DNA of 8,161 nt from CALMFT01 sp041674565 (GCA_041674565.1 JBAYVQ010000041.1:1-8161); one strand, 5' to 3'. Shown: positions 1 through 7,617, counted from the first letter of the stretch. A program made the numbers and translations. Notes: generated by a model not told the origin, from the letters alone.

Positions 1-60
1 AAGTGTATTGGTAAGAAAATACGGTGCTGTTTCAAGACAAAAACAACAAAATACACAAAA

Positions 61-80
61 AAACCGCCATATGGCGGTTT
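61..80. terminator. Perfect palindromic intrinsic terminator
   Basis: AAACCGCCATATGGCGGTTT is a perfect 20-bp palindrome. It is flanked by A-runs on its left and T-runs on its right, so on either strand it forms a GC-rich hairpin followed by a U-tract. It lies 16 bases beyond the stop codon of the cysteine-rich gene that ends at 97. It most likely ends the minus-strand transcript and may also stop a plus-strand transcript entering from the left. The 60 bases to its left show no gene or other structure. Confidence 0.9.
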
Positions 81-96
81 TTTTGTAGAGTAAATC

Positions 97-918
97 TTAT
101 CTATCGCGCGGCTTCCAGAGTTTGATAATTCTTTTGATCTTTTTCTTCATTGCGTTTTTCAAATTATTGGTATTCTTAGTGATAGTAATCACGGGTTTAA
201 TGGGGACAAAGTTGGAGTACACATATGACCCAACACCTCATCCAACAAAAGTACACGCAGTAGCTCCTCAAGGAGAAATGGATCCATTACCACAAGATAC
301 GCATAAAGATGCAGCGCTCGTGTTACTGAATGTATTTGCGGGACATGATGAACATTGATTAGATCCAGCATTAGCAGCAAACGTTCAAGGAGAGCAGTTT
401 GTACAAGTCATAGCTCAAGTCGCAGAGTACGTTCATGGATCACATTGTGAACAACTAGCGGCCCCAGTAGCAGCATATCTTCCAGGATCACAAGTCGAGC
501 AAGAAGAAGCTCACGCATCGGAGAATGATCCAGGAGAACAGTAAATACAATACATTGATCACGTATTACCCATATAGGTACCAGCTATACACGGCACACA
601 ACTCGTAGCTCATCAGGTAGCTTCATATGTACCACTACTACAGTAGGTACAACTAGCGGCGCCCGTTGCGGAGTAGCTACCAGGACTGCAAGATAAACAG
701 GAACTTGCCCCAGTAGCAGACGAATAAGTTCATCACGTACATTGATACATCGTGTCATTATTTGGGCAATAATTTCCCGTAAGGCAGGCAACACAGGTAG
801 ATCCAGTATAATACTGACCAGTGGCACAGTTTGGGAGGGCATGGGTTTGCGGTGCAGATCATCGCTTCATAATGCACAACCCCAAAACAGCTAAACCAAA
901 GATTACGATCTTTTTCAT
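97..918 (-). CDS. Secreted cysteine-rich repeat protein (GCC2/GCC3-like), paralogue 1
   Basis: This gene encodes 273 residues when TGA is read as glycine, with 12 in-frame TGA codons (for example residues 20, 62, 63, 102, 103, 162, 167) and a TAA stop. Residues 1-27 look like a signal peptide: MKK, then a hydrophobic stretch, then a probable cut after THA. From about residue 57 to 222 there are nine or ten repeats of 15-17 residues with the pattern (S/D)PG(T/S)(Y/F)..ATGA.SC..C. This resembles the GCC2/GCC3 or ephrin-receptor-like repeat, which is disulfide-rich and mostly found in eukaryotic surface proteins. A GGGV.SY linker and a basic tail ending TNNLKNAMKKKIKRIIKLWK (residues 250-269) follow. 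No sorting motif or clear membrane anchor is seen. It lies 25 bases after its paralogue, so the two are probably co-transcribed, and a terminator follows. A role on the cell surface, such as attachment, is inference only. The gene call is firm; the function is unknown. Confidence 0.9.
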
Positions 919-943
919 GCAAACTAATAGTATATAAATAAAA

Positions 944-1546
944 TTATTTTCTCCATAATCTAACCACTCTTTTTATTTTTTTCTTCACGATGTTTTTCAG
1001 ATTATTTGTCATCGTACCAGACACGATAGATCAAGTGAGTATAGGTACTTTAGCAAACGTATAGGAGTCTACTCATCATCCAATGGGGATACAGGTAGTA
1101 GCGCCAGGTCAAGAAACAGTCCCATCTCGGCAAACCGCACACGATGGTGCACCGGCATAACGAGAGAAGGTATTTGCAGGACAAGGTGAGCATTGGGTAG
1201 ATCATAGGGAATTTGCATACATACCTGGAGCACATGCCGCACAAGTCGCAACTCATCACACTGGTTCGTATGTTCCTTGCACGCACAACGAGCAACTCGA
1301 AGCACCCGCTGGGGCATACATCCCAGGACCACAAGCCACACAACTCGTTGCCCTAATATCACTCATATGACTACCCGCAGGACAAGCATAGATCTGATCG
1401 TCTCCAGGACAGTAGCTTCAAGTAACGCAATCTTCGCATATCTCTCCTTCAGGATTATAGTACTCTCCCATATCACAAATAACTGCATACGCAGTGGTCA
1501 TATATAAACCCATCAACGCAAACGCAATGATGACAATTTTTTTCAT
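944..1546 (-). CDS. Secreted cysteine-rich repeat protein (GCC2/GCC3-like), paralogue 2
   Basis: This gene encodes 200 residues with TGA read as glycine at eight codons (for example the GG pairs at 97-98 and in the linker), and ends in TAA. Residues 1-21 form a good signal peptide: MKK, a hydrophobic core, and a cut after TAYA. Cysteines then recur as C..C pairs from residue 24 to 152, within units such as C.PGMYA..GASSCSLC and CPANTF. These resemble GCC2/GCC3 repeats but are fewer and more divergent than in the gene downstream. The linker GGGVDSY and the tail TNNLKNIVKKKIKRVVRLWR (180-199) match the tail of that paralogue at 14 of 20 positions. The first bases are shared too: both genes start within TTTGCATGAAAAA. 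The pair therefore arose by duplication, with repeat number changing afterwards. Cytoplasmic function is unlikely given the signal peptide and the dense cysteines. Confidence 0.9.
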
Positions 1547-1698
1547 GCAAAAAGCATCATGTAAATAGTCTTCACTACAAAGCTATTCCATAATGCCGAC
1601 ATATTTGCAAACAGATCAAGCCACACTAGCCCGATACTAGTTGTTTTCTGGCGCATTCCAGGTCTATCCTATAGACATGATATGTAAACAAAGTAAGA

Positions 1699-2250
1699 TT
1701 AATGTACTCCGATAATATAAATTGGTGGGATATTTTTCCAAGAAAAAAATACCACTTTGGGATTGAGTCTTTTGTATACTTTTTTGAAAATAAATGGAGA
1801 GTAACTAATGCCACGAAATTGAGTTCATCTGTTGGCACAATTCTTAATCCGATCTAACGCATGCGGGTAATCTACAAATGGTTTGTAGGGCAAGGTAGAT
1901 ATGATAACATCTATATTTCAGGCACCTATCAGCTTGGCCACTATATGTTCTATATCTCTTACATTACCTTGAACAAAGTGGATATTGTCCCCATGATGTT
2001 CTTTACGCAGTATAGATAGATAATCTGAATCATATTCGATACCATAGTACACAGCATCTTTATCCATATAATTTAGTATGTGTTTCGTGATAGGTCATGT
2101 CCCTGGGCCTAACTCAAGAATGACTTTCTTATCTTTCCAATTCACACTTTTACATATCTCTTGTGCAACTTTATCATCAGTGGGCCAAATGGAAGCGTTG
2201 AACAACGGCTGCGTAAAAAATTTACTCAAAAATAAAAAAGGAGCGTACAT
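1699..2250 (-). CDS. PmtA-like class I SAM-dependent methyltransferase
   Basis: This gene encodes 183 residues with TGA read as glycine at 52, 111 and 142, and ends in TAA. Motif I, the SAM-binding loop, is VILELGPGTGPIT at 43-55; its last glycine is a TGA codon. An acidic residue closes strand 2 (GIEYD, 70-74), and a GNVRD segment (95-99) and IISTLPY (116-122) follow. The end, F.W.NIPPIYII (169-180), resembles the C-terminus of bacterial phospholipid N-methyltransferases, as does the start (FLSKFFTQPLFNASIWPTDD). Members of that family methylate phosphatidylethanolamine, but they are related to the rRNA adenine methyltransferases, so the substrate is uncertain. ATG at 2250 is the first usual start in the frame after a TAA. 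The gene lies 83 bases after the unknown 316-residue gene and 152 bases before the cysteine-rich pair. Fold call high, substrate call moderate. Confidence 0.85.
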
Positions 2251-2271
2251 CTTAGTATCTAAAATAAAAAT

Positions 2272-2299
2272 ATCGTAGCGATCTTTGTAACTATCTCAA
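2272..2299 (-). promoter_or_regulatory. Possible promoter of the methyltransferase gene
   Basis: On the minus strand TTGAGA (2294-2299) is followed after 16 bases by TACGAT (2272-2277). The first matches the sigma-70 consensus at five of six positions and the second at four of six. The expected transcript start is about 15 bases before the ATG at 2250. AT-rich DNA gives such matches by chance, so this is only a candidate; read-through from the gene upstream is the alternative. Confidence 0.3.
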
Positions 2300-2333
2300 C
2301 AAGATCTGCAATAAATTTATTTATAGACAGGAA

Positions 2334-3284
2334 TTATTGATAATCAGACTCGGAAACATGGTTATTGAAAAAATCCCTAGCTACTGGAGTGACACTACTA
2401 CCATTATCAGCATATCTCAACATAGCATATCTTGCCGTAAGCGTGACAAAGACATAAGCTGGGATATCAGGACAGGTGATTTCTAGCTCTTCCAGAGAAA
2501 TCATCGAACAAGTATCTATACTTTTATAATAGTCATGATCCTCTTTTGTTTTTACAATAACATCATACATCGCCATTATTTTCATGGCTTTCATATACTC
2601 CTTGTAAGGACAAGACTTCAAAAAATGGGATATTGCACGCTTTTCATAATCACGCGCTATCAATTCATTATCCAACTTATGTGTAAGTTTCTCAAACGTA
2701 GCATCTGATACTTTTTCTAGCGGCTTTGCGGCACGAGTGATTATTTTATCCATCATCATGGTATGCATGAAAGTTGTCATATCAAGCGGACGAACAGCGG
2801 TGGAGAATGGCGTAACCAATACTTTTAGATCACTTGTTTTAGAGATAGCGCCCAGCATATCATATCGTTCTTGGGATTCTTTTGGCCTATTATCCGATAG
2901 TTTTCACTCACTAGATACAAGCACCACTGCGCGGTCAGGATAGTTTTTATCCACAGCAAAATCATCTACCTCAGTATGAACACCATTGGTAAAAAATTTA
3001 TAAGCGTGAGTCTCTCATTCTTCTTTGATCGGAAAATTATAGAAGTATCTTACTGCCGCCTCAATTCACTTGCCCTGTAAAGACTTTTGTAGAGCCAAAG
3101 CTATATCATATCCATAATCAGAAAATCTGTTATAGTCCGACTCATCCAAAACAATAAATATCTCTTTGCTACCTTTTGCCTGCAACAATGTAGTGATTAC
3201 ATTAACCTGGTCTGACACGTTCAAACCTTCAGTCACCTTTTCATCCATTGCCGATGTATCAACCAATACTATCGCTCCAGTCAT
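2334..3284 (-). CDS. Hypothetical protein, 316 residues, alpha/beta N-terminal half
   Basis: I do not recognise this protein. It is 316 residues long with TGA read as glycine at residues 73, 90 and 127, and it ends in TAA. The N-terminal half alternates short hydrophobic strands (AIVLVDTS at 4-11, EIFIVLDES, AVRYFYNF, RAVVLVSSEG, KVLVTPFS) with helices, as in a Rossmann-like or von Willebrand A-like fold. DTSAM near the first strand faintly recalls a DxSxS metal site, but this is too weak to name. The rest, from about residue 160, is mostly helical and rich in K, D and M. The ATG at 3284 is the first usual start after an in-frame TAG. The codons just upstream would, however, read as a hydrophobic stretch continuous with AIVLVDTSA, so a secreted form from an unusual start cannot be ruled out. 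A promoter lies just upstream, which suggests transcription apart from copA. Confidence 0.85.
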
Positions 3285-3319
3285 TAGTAATGTAGTTATT
3301 ATTAAATATAGATAGTAAG

Positions 3320-3347
3320 TCTATATATAATAAATATGATAAGTCAA
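3320..3347 (-). promoter_or_regulatory. Promoter of the 316-residue hypothetical gene
   Basis: On the minus strand TTGACT (3342-3347) and TATAGA (3320-3325) are separated by 16 bases in an AT-rich stretch. This matches sigma-70 at five of six and four of six positions. The predicted transcript start, near 3313, gives a leader of about 29 bases before the ATG at 3284. The promoter lies in the 94-base gap after copA. No hairpin terminator is visible between copA and this promoter, so some read-through is possible. Confidence 0.5.
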
Positions 3348-3378
3348 TACGTTACTTGTTGTATTATAAATCAAATTC

Positions 3379-5589
3379 CTATAAAGCACGTTTGAGTCTC
3401 AGACTATTTCCAATCACACATATACTACTAAATGCCATAGCTACTCATGCCAATATAGGATGTAATGATAATCAAAATAATGGGATAAATAGCCCAGTAG
3501 CAAGAGGTATGAGTAATATATTATATCCAAATGCCCAAAAAAGATTTTGCACAATGATGCGCATGGTTTTAGCGGATAAACGGAATGCATGCATCAGTTT
3601 GGTCACGTCTCCATGTAACAAAGTAACATCAGCAGTGTGCATGGCTACATCGGTACCAGTACTCATAGCGATACTCACATCAGCAAAAGCCAATGCAGGA
3701 GCATCATTGATACCATCGCCAACCATAGCAACGCGATGTCCATCTTGTTTGAGTTGTTGGATATGGTGTGCCTTTTGACTTGGTGAAGTTTGTGCAAATA
3801 CAGTCTTGATACCTACTTGCTGAGCAATATACTCAGCAGTGCGCTGGTCATCACCAGTGATCATAATGGTATTGATGCCTCTATGGGCAAATCGCTCAAG
3901 AGCTTGTGTTACTCCTGGTCTTATCGCATCCGCTACAGCAATGATAGCAGTATTCTTTCCATCAGTGAGTATGATAGGAGTCTTACCCTCTTGCGCATAC
4001 TGAGTCAGCTTATTCGTATCATACGTCACATCAAGTGTTTGCATGTAAGCAGCGTTGCCAGCATATCGTGTAATACCATCGATCTTGCCCTGCAGTCACT
4101 GCCCTTTCGCAATTTTTCGATCGTGTACTGGTAGCAACGAGATCTGTTTGTCACAGGCATAGTTTGCAATAGCATGAGCTAAGGGATGTTCGGAGTTTTG
4201 CTCGAGTGATGCAAGGATTTGTATATGTGACATCTCATCACTACCAGCGTAATCAGTCACTACTGGCTTACCAAGGGTGATAGTACCGGTCTTATCCAGC
4301 ACCAAGGTATCTATTTTTGAAAATTTTTGTAGGGCTTCAGCATTTTTGATCAAGATGCCATGCTTTGCACCAGTACCGATACCAGCCATAATCGCCGTAG
4401 GCGTTGCCAATCCCATAGCGCAAGGACATGCCACCACTATCACAGTAATAGCACTTATCAACCCAGTAATCCATTCTCATCATACGAAAGTCCATAGCAA
4501 GAATGTCAGTACTGCAATCACCAATACAACTGGCACGAAGACGGCAGAGATCGTATCTACTAGATTTTGGATAGGAGCACGACTCATCTGAGCGCTCTCT
4601 ACAAGACTGATAATCTGACCCAGTACAGAATCTGCACCAAGTCTGGACGCTTGGATATGGATCAAGCCATCTTGATTGATGGTAGCTCCTACCACATTGT
4701 CTCCTACGATCTTGGTGATAGCGAGTGGCTCTCAGCTTATCATAGATTCATCAACTGTGGTATCACCAAATACCACCACCCCATCTACGGGTATTTTTTC
4801 TCAAGGTTTCACGACTACTATATCACCAATTTGCAATTGTTCTAGTCCTATCTCCACCGTATCGTTGCCACGTTTTACGTGAGCAGTTTTGGGTTGCAGT
4901 CACGCTAGCGCTTGGATAGCATCGGCGGTTCTTCTTTTGGCTTGCGCCTCTCGATATTTACCCAAATACACCAAACCAAGTACTACTATCACGATATCAT
5001 AAAAATGCGCTTCCACATCAAGGTACGGTTTCAGGATATTTTCAAATGCCCCAAGAGCAAATGAATACAAAAACGCTATGCCTGTACCGAACCCAATCAA
5101 AGTATCCATGGTCGCATGCCCTGTACGGAAAAATCTCCACACGGATTTTAGCGCTGGTCCTCCCAACAAAGCAAAGGTAATACTTGCCATCACAGGAAAC
5201 AAATGATGCCAAAATGTATACGCCCAAGCAGGCATCTCGGGGATAATCTTCCAATATTTCCCTAAACCATCAAGTATGATATATACAAAACTCAGGACTA
5301 CAAAAATAAGCACCAAACGTATTTTTCATCGCTGATCATCAGTTTGTATACTATCATGATGTATATGATCCATACCCTCTACCATATTATGCTCCATGAG
5401 TTTATAGCCATAGGGCTCGAGATCTGCATTGAACACGTCTACTGACACAGTATTATTTTCTAGCGTCGCTGTATTACTCGCGATATTTACTTCGCAGCTT
5501 GTCACACCCTCATGTTTCATCACCGTATCGGTAATTACTTTTGCACAACTCGCGCAATGCATTCACTGCACGTCATATATTTTTTTCAT
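3379..5589 (-). CDS. copA: Cu(I)-exporting P1B-type ATPase CopA
   Basis: This gene encodes 736 residues that pump Cu(I) out of the cytoplasm using ATP. Ten TGA codons are read as glycine (residues 9, 88, 230, 263, 286, 370, 371, 498, 706, 715), and the stop is TAG. An N-terminal HMA domain carries GMHCASC (9-15), and a short HIHH patch (75-78) follows it. The actuator region holds VKPGEKIPVDG and SGEP, with TGA at both key glycines. The transport motif is CPC (388-390), the phosphorylated aspartate is D432 in DKTGT, and the P1B marker HP is at 468-469. TGDD lies at 578-581 and GDGIND at 624-629. YN (689-690) in membrane helix 7 and MAFSS (718-722) in helix 8 identify the Cu(I) subgroup. The length is usual for CopA with one HMA domain. 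It is the last gene of the csoR operon, 22 bases after the fusion gene. ATG at 5589 places the HMA motif at the standard distance from the start. Confidence 0.97.
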
Positions 5590-5611
5590 GAGAAGATAAT
5601 CAGAAGGTAAA

Positions 5612-6895
5612 TTATTGTATCACAATCTTACCCTGTTCCATACCCATAGAGGCACACACTAGTTTGACTACCTTGGGTGAAGAGCCATCTACTACTATCT
5701 CAAAAGGCTCTCATTTTTTGATGGTATGCGGACCTACTCATGGTATTACCACTTGTGTATTGCATCATCTTCCATCAGAACTGGGGGTAGTTACAATCTT
5801 GTAATTTTTACCTGCAGCAAGATTGATAATGCTTGGTACAAATTGCAGACCATCATGACCTACTTGCACCGTTTCTGTTTCCAGATTGTTAGTTGTAGCA
5901 GTTGTCTGATCAGCACCCGTATCCGTCAAAGCTTGTGTCAGTGCAAATCCATTGTATACGGTATATGACCCAAATACTACCAACAACGATGCAATGAGTG
6001 GGTTGATCCATGTCAGCTTATCTTTTATATATTTGGTGCCAAGTCATACACCGAGTAGCACAGGCAAAGTACCCAGTGCAAATGCACCCATGATCATCGC
6101 TCCTTGTAAGGCATCTCCAGACTGTAGCGCATACAATTGCATACTTTGGGTAAAGCCACATGGTAGCAAAAATGTCAATGCTCCTACTATCGGTGCATAA
6201 CGTGGATTTTTGAGATCAAAAATAGTCTGACTCAGTCCGCTGGGAAGATGGAATCACCACTTCGTGATATTGGGTACGATACCCAATAGTTGCAATCCTA
6301 GATACAACAATACTACTCAAACTAACACACTAAAAATAGCGTTGAATCGTACCGATCAGGCAAATTGGGATCCAAGCAAGCCAAGTAATCATCATCATAC
6401 GACAAACGCTACTATCCTACCTAGATGAAATTTGAGCTGTGTCATCAGATTATGTTGTGTTTGTACAGACTCTGCATATCAGATCACAATACCTCAAGTT
6501 ACTGCCAAACAAGTAGATACAGATGCCACTAAGCCTATCACAAGCGCTACACCAAATCCAAGGGTATCATACTGCGGGATAAGTGCATTTACATTGATCT
6601 GAAAAAGCACATACAACAACACCGCCGCAAGCAGCAACCATGCAATTTTCTCAAACCGCTGATCCGCAGTCCGTGGTTGTTTTTGTTCTTGACCAATCGT
6701 ATATCACGCTTCATTGATAGCTGATTCGATAGCACCCAATTGTTCCGCAGGACATTCTACAATAAGGACTCCAGTCTTATGGGACAAGGACTGCACGATA
6801 CAATGATCGATATCATTAACTGCATTCTTGATAAGCATCTCGCAAGATTTGCAGTGCATGCCATTGATGTGAAGGGTTTGTTTCATGGGAAACAT
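5612..6895 (-). CDS. HMA / TauE-SafE-like / cupredoxin fusion membrane protein
   Basis: This gene encodes 427 residues with 12 TGA codons read as glycine (the first at residue 64) and a TAA stop. Three parts can be seen. Residues 4-62 are an HMA domain with GMHCKSC at 12-18. A hydrophobic multi-helix region from about 84 to 325 carries PCG (245-247) and glycine-rich helices, like the TauE/SafE-type proteins of COG2836. The last 87 residues resemble a cupredoxin-like domain: GC at 377-378, a VVIPGVGPHTIKKGEPFEI core, and CASMGM (414-419) offering Cys and Met ligands for copper. The same three-part architecture is known from other bacteria near copper genes. Its role is probably to bind and move Cu(I) across or within the membrane alongside CopA; direct transport has not been shown for it here. 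ATG at 6895 or 6886 could serve as start. It begins 12 bases after the csoR stop codon. Confidence 0.92.
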
Positions 6896-6907
6896 GTATA
6901 TAAAATA

Positions 6908-7192
6908 TTATTTTCTGTTGGTTACTTCTCGTGCTCTTACCAACTCTTTGATAAACGCATCTACATCCGCAGGATTTTTACTATTGAGAAATTTGGGACC
7001 ACAACATCTAAGATGATTTTCCAACAGCTTATTGTTCACTGATTTGAGTAAACCTATAGCAGCATTGACCTGAGTAGCAATGTCCACACAGTACTCCCCT
7101 TCTTCTACCATTTTTTGTACTTTGGCGATAGTGCCCGTTGCTTTCTTGAGGTTGAGCAATAGCTCCTTGTTTGATTGTTCGTCTTGTTTCAT
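6908..7192 (-). CDS. csoR: Cu(I)-sensing transcriptional repressor CsoR
   Basis: This gene encodes 94 residues, with no TGA codon in frame and a TAA stop. It is a member of the CsoR/RcnR (DUF156) family of small all-helical DNA-binding repressors, which work as tetramers and let go of DNA when they bind metal. The Cu(I) ligands of CsoR are present in the right spacing: Cys35 (EYCVD), His60 and Cys64 (NHLRCC). An extra Cys63 stands beside the last ligand. The Cys-His-Cys set favours copper over the nickel/cobalt or persulfide relatives. As first gene of an operon with the fusion protein and CopA, and with an inverted repeat just upstream, it very probably represses its own operon until Cu(I) rises. 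The start ATG at 7192 gives the usual length for the family. Confidence 0.95.
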   Translation of the reverse strand: MKQDEQSNKELLLNLKKATGTIAKVQKMVEEGEYCVDIATQVNAAIGLLKSVNNKLLENHLRCCGPKFLNSKNPADVDAFIKELVRAREVTNRK

Positions 7193-7232
7193 GGATATAT
7201 GAAATATATAAAAATATATAGATAATCTGATA

Positions 7233-7247
7233 ACCCTATCCTAGGGT
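7233..7247. promoter_or_regulatory. CsoR operator (inverted repeat)
   Basis: ACCCTA-TCC-TAGGGT is a perfect inverted repeat with six-base arms, 40 bases upstream of the csoR start codon. CsoR sites in other bacteria are pseudo-palindromes of the TACCC...GGGTA kind, which this fits (minus strand TACCCTAGGATAGGGTTA). It sits immediately downstream of the proposed -10 box, over the expected transcript start, so bound repressor would block transcription. Confidence 0.7.
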
Positions 7248-7249
7248 AT

Positions 7250-7277
7250 AGGATACATAAAAAAAATAATTTTGCAA
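7250..7277 (-). promoter_or_regulatory. Promoter of the csoR-copA operon
   Basis: On the minus strand TTGCAA (7272-7277) is followed after 16 bases by TATCCT (7250-7255). Each matches sigma-70 at four of six positions. The -10 box stops two bases short of the inverted repeat taken as the CsoR operator. The 5' leader would be roughly 50 bases. The boxes are weak, and TATACC slightly further downstream is an alternative -10 overlapping the operator. Confidence 0.4.
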
Positions 7278-7361
7278 GTAGTATGTAATGACAAAATATA
7301 ATTCTGAATAAAAATAAGGAATTGCAGGGACACCCTCCGTGCGGCGTCCGTCATTATCATT

Positions 7362-7420
7362 GTCATCCTGAACGAGCATAGCGACGTGAAGGATCTCTTC
7401 AGCGCATCATCATTGCGAGC
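7362..7420. repeat. Dispersed intergenic repeat element (hairpin-forming)
   Basis: The sequence GTCATCCTGAACGAGC, then TAGCGACGTGAAGGATCTC, followed by TCATTGCGAG, resembles short repeats found between genes in many bacterial genomes. The first part can fold: ATCCT..ACG (7365-7374) pairs with CGT..AGGAT (7385-7394). A minus-strand reading frame through it (7423 to 7241) is only a translation of the repeat. Its function, if any, is unknown. Confidence 0.6.
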
Positions 7421-7466
7421 CACTATAGCACTATGCGTTACTTTTGTTTATAAAAAAGGTCTTTAT

Positions 7467-7510
7467 GTTCTTTTGCCATGATGCAAAAGAACTCCCGCAG
7501 TGCTGCGGGA
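7467..7510. repeat. Two adjacent perfect hairpins
   Basis: GTTCTTTTGC-CATGAT-GCAAAAGAAC (7467-7492) is a perfect ten-base stem. It is followed directly by TCCCGCAG-TG-CTGCGGGA (7493-7510), a perfect eight-base inverted repeat. Neither is followed by a T-run, so they are not obvious terminators. Paired stems of this kind are typical of REP- or MITE-like intergenic repeats. Confidence 0.65.
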
Positions 7511-7561
7511 TAAACGCCAAATACAGTCAAAAACAGCATTTTGTTTTATGCGCCCATCAAG

Positions 7562-7617
7562 TTGTTCTTTAGAACAAATCTCCTCCCCACCCTACGGGCG
7601 GGACCCAGTCGATTTGT
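7562..7617. repeat. Palindrome plus nested GC-rich inverted repeat
   Basis: TTGTTCTTTAGAACAA (7562-7577) is a perfect 16-base palindrome. It overlaps a second structure in which ACAAATC (7574-7580) is repeated inverted as GATTTGT (7611-7617) around a GC-rich core containing CCCACCCTACGGGCGGG. This looks like a decayed member of a repeat family. Confidence 0.5.

Noticed and set aside
122..543. Plus-strand frame (open to 541-543 if TGA is read as glycine) starting with a hydrophobic segment
   Set aside because: It is the complement of the cysteine-rich gene. The minus strand gives a signal peptide, regular cysteine repeats and a paralogue next door, while the plus frame shows only a shadow of the repeats and no family features.
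1050..1362. Two overlapping minus-strand frames and a plus-strand frame across the second cysteine-rich gene
   Set aside because: They are in other frames of 944-1546, which is the only frame that gives a signal peptide, C..C repeats and the tail shared with its paralogue.
97..1546. CRISPR array or tandem DNA repeats
   Set aside because: The periodicity of about 48-51 bases comes from coding repeats; the units are degenerate at DNA level, with no constant repeat and unique spacer.
1626..1838. Minus-strand frame of 70 codons
   Set aside because: It overlaps the methyltransferase in another frame. That frame holds its motifs and ends naturally at 1699.
3356..4882. Several plus-strand frames of 60 to 140 codons
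   Set aside because: All lie opposite copA, whose motifs are complete on the minus strand; they show no domains.
3379..5589. copA as a pseudogene broken by stop codons
   Set aside because: All ten interruptions are TGA in the correct frame, several at invariant glycines, with no frameshift and no internal TAA or TAG. A decaying gene would not show this.
7241..7423. Minus-strand frame of 60 codons
   Set aside because: It covers the dispersed repeat at 7362-7420, the csoR promoter and part of the operator. Its sequence is the usual translation of that repeat.
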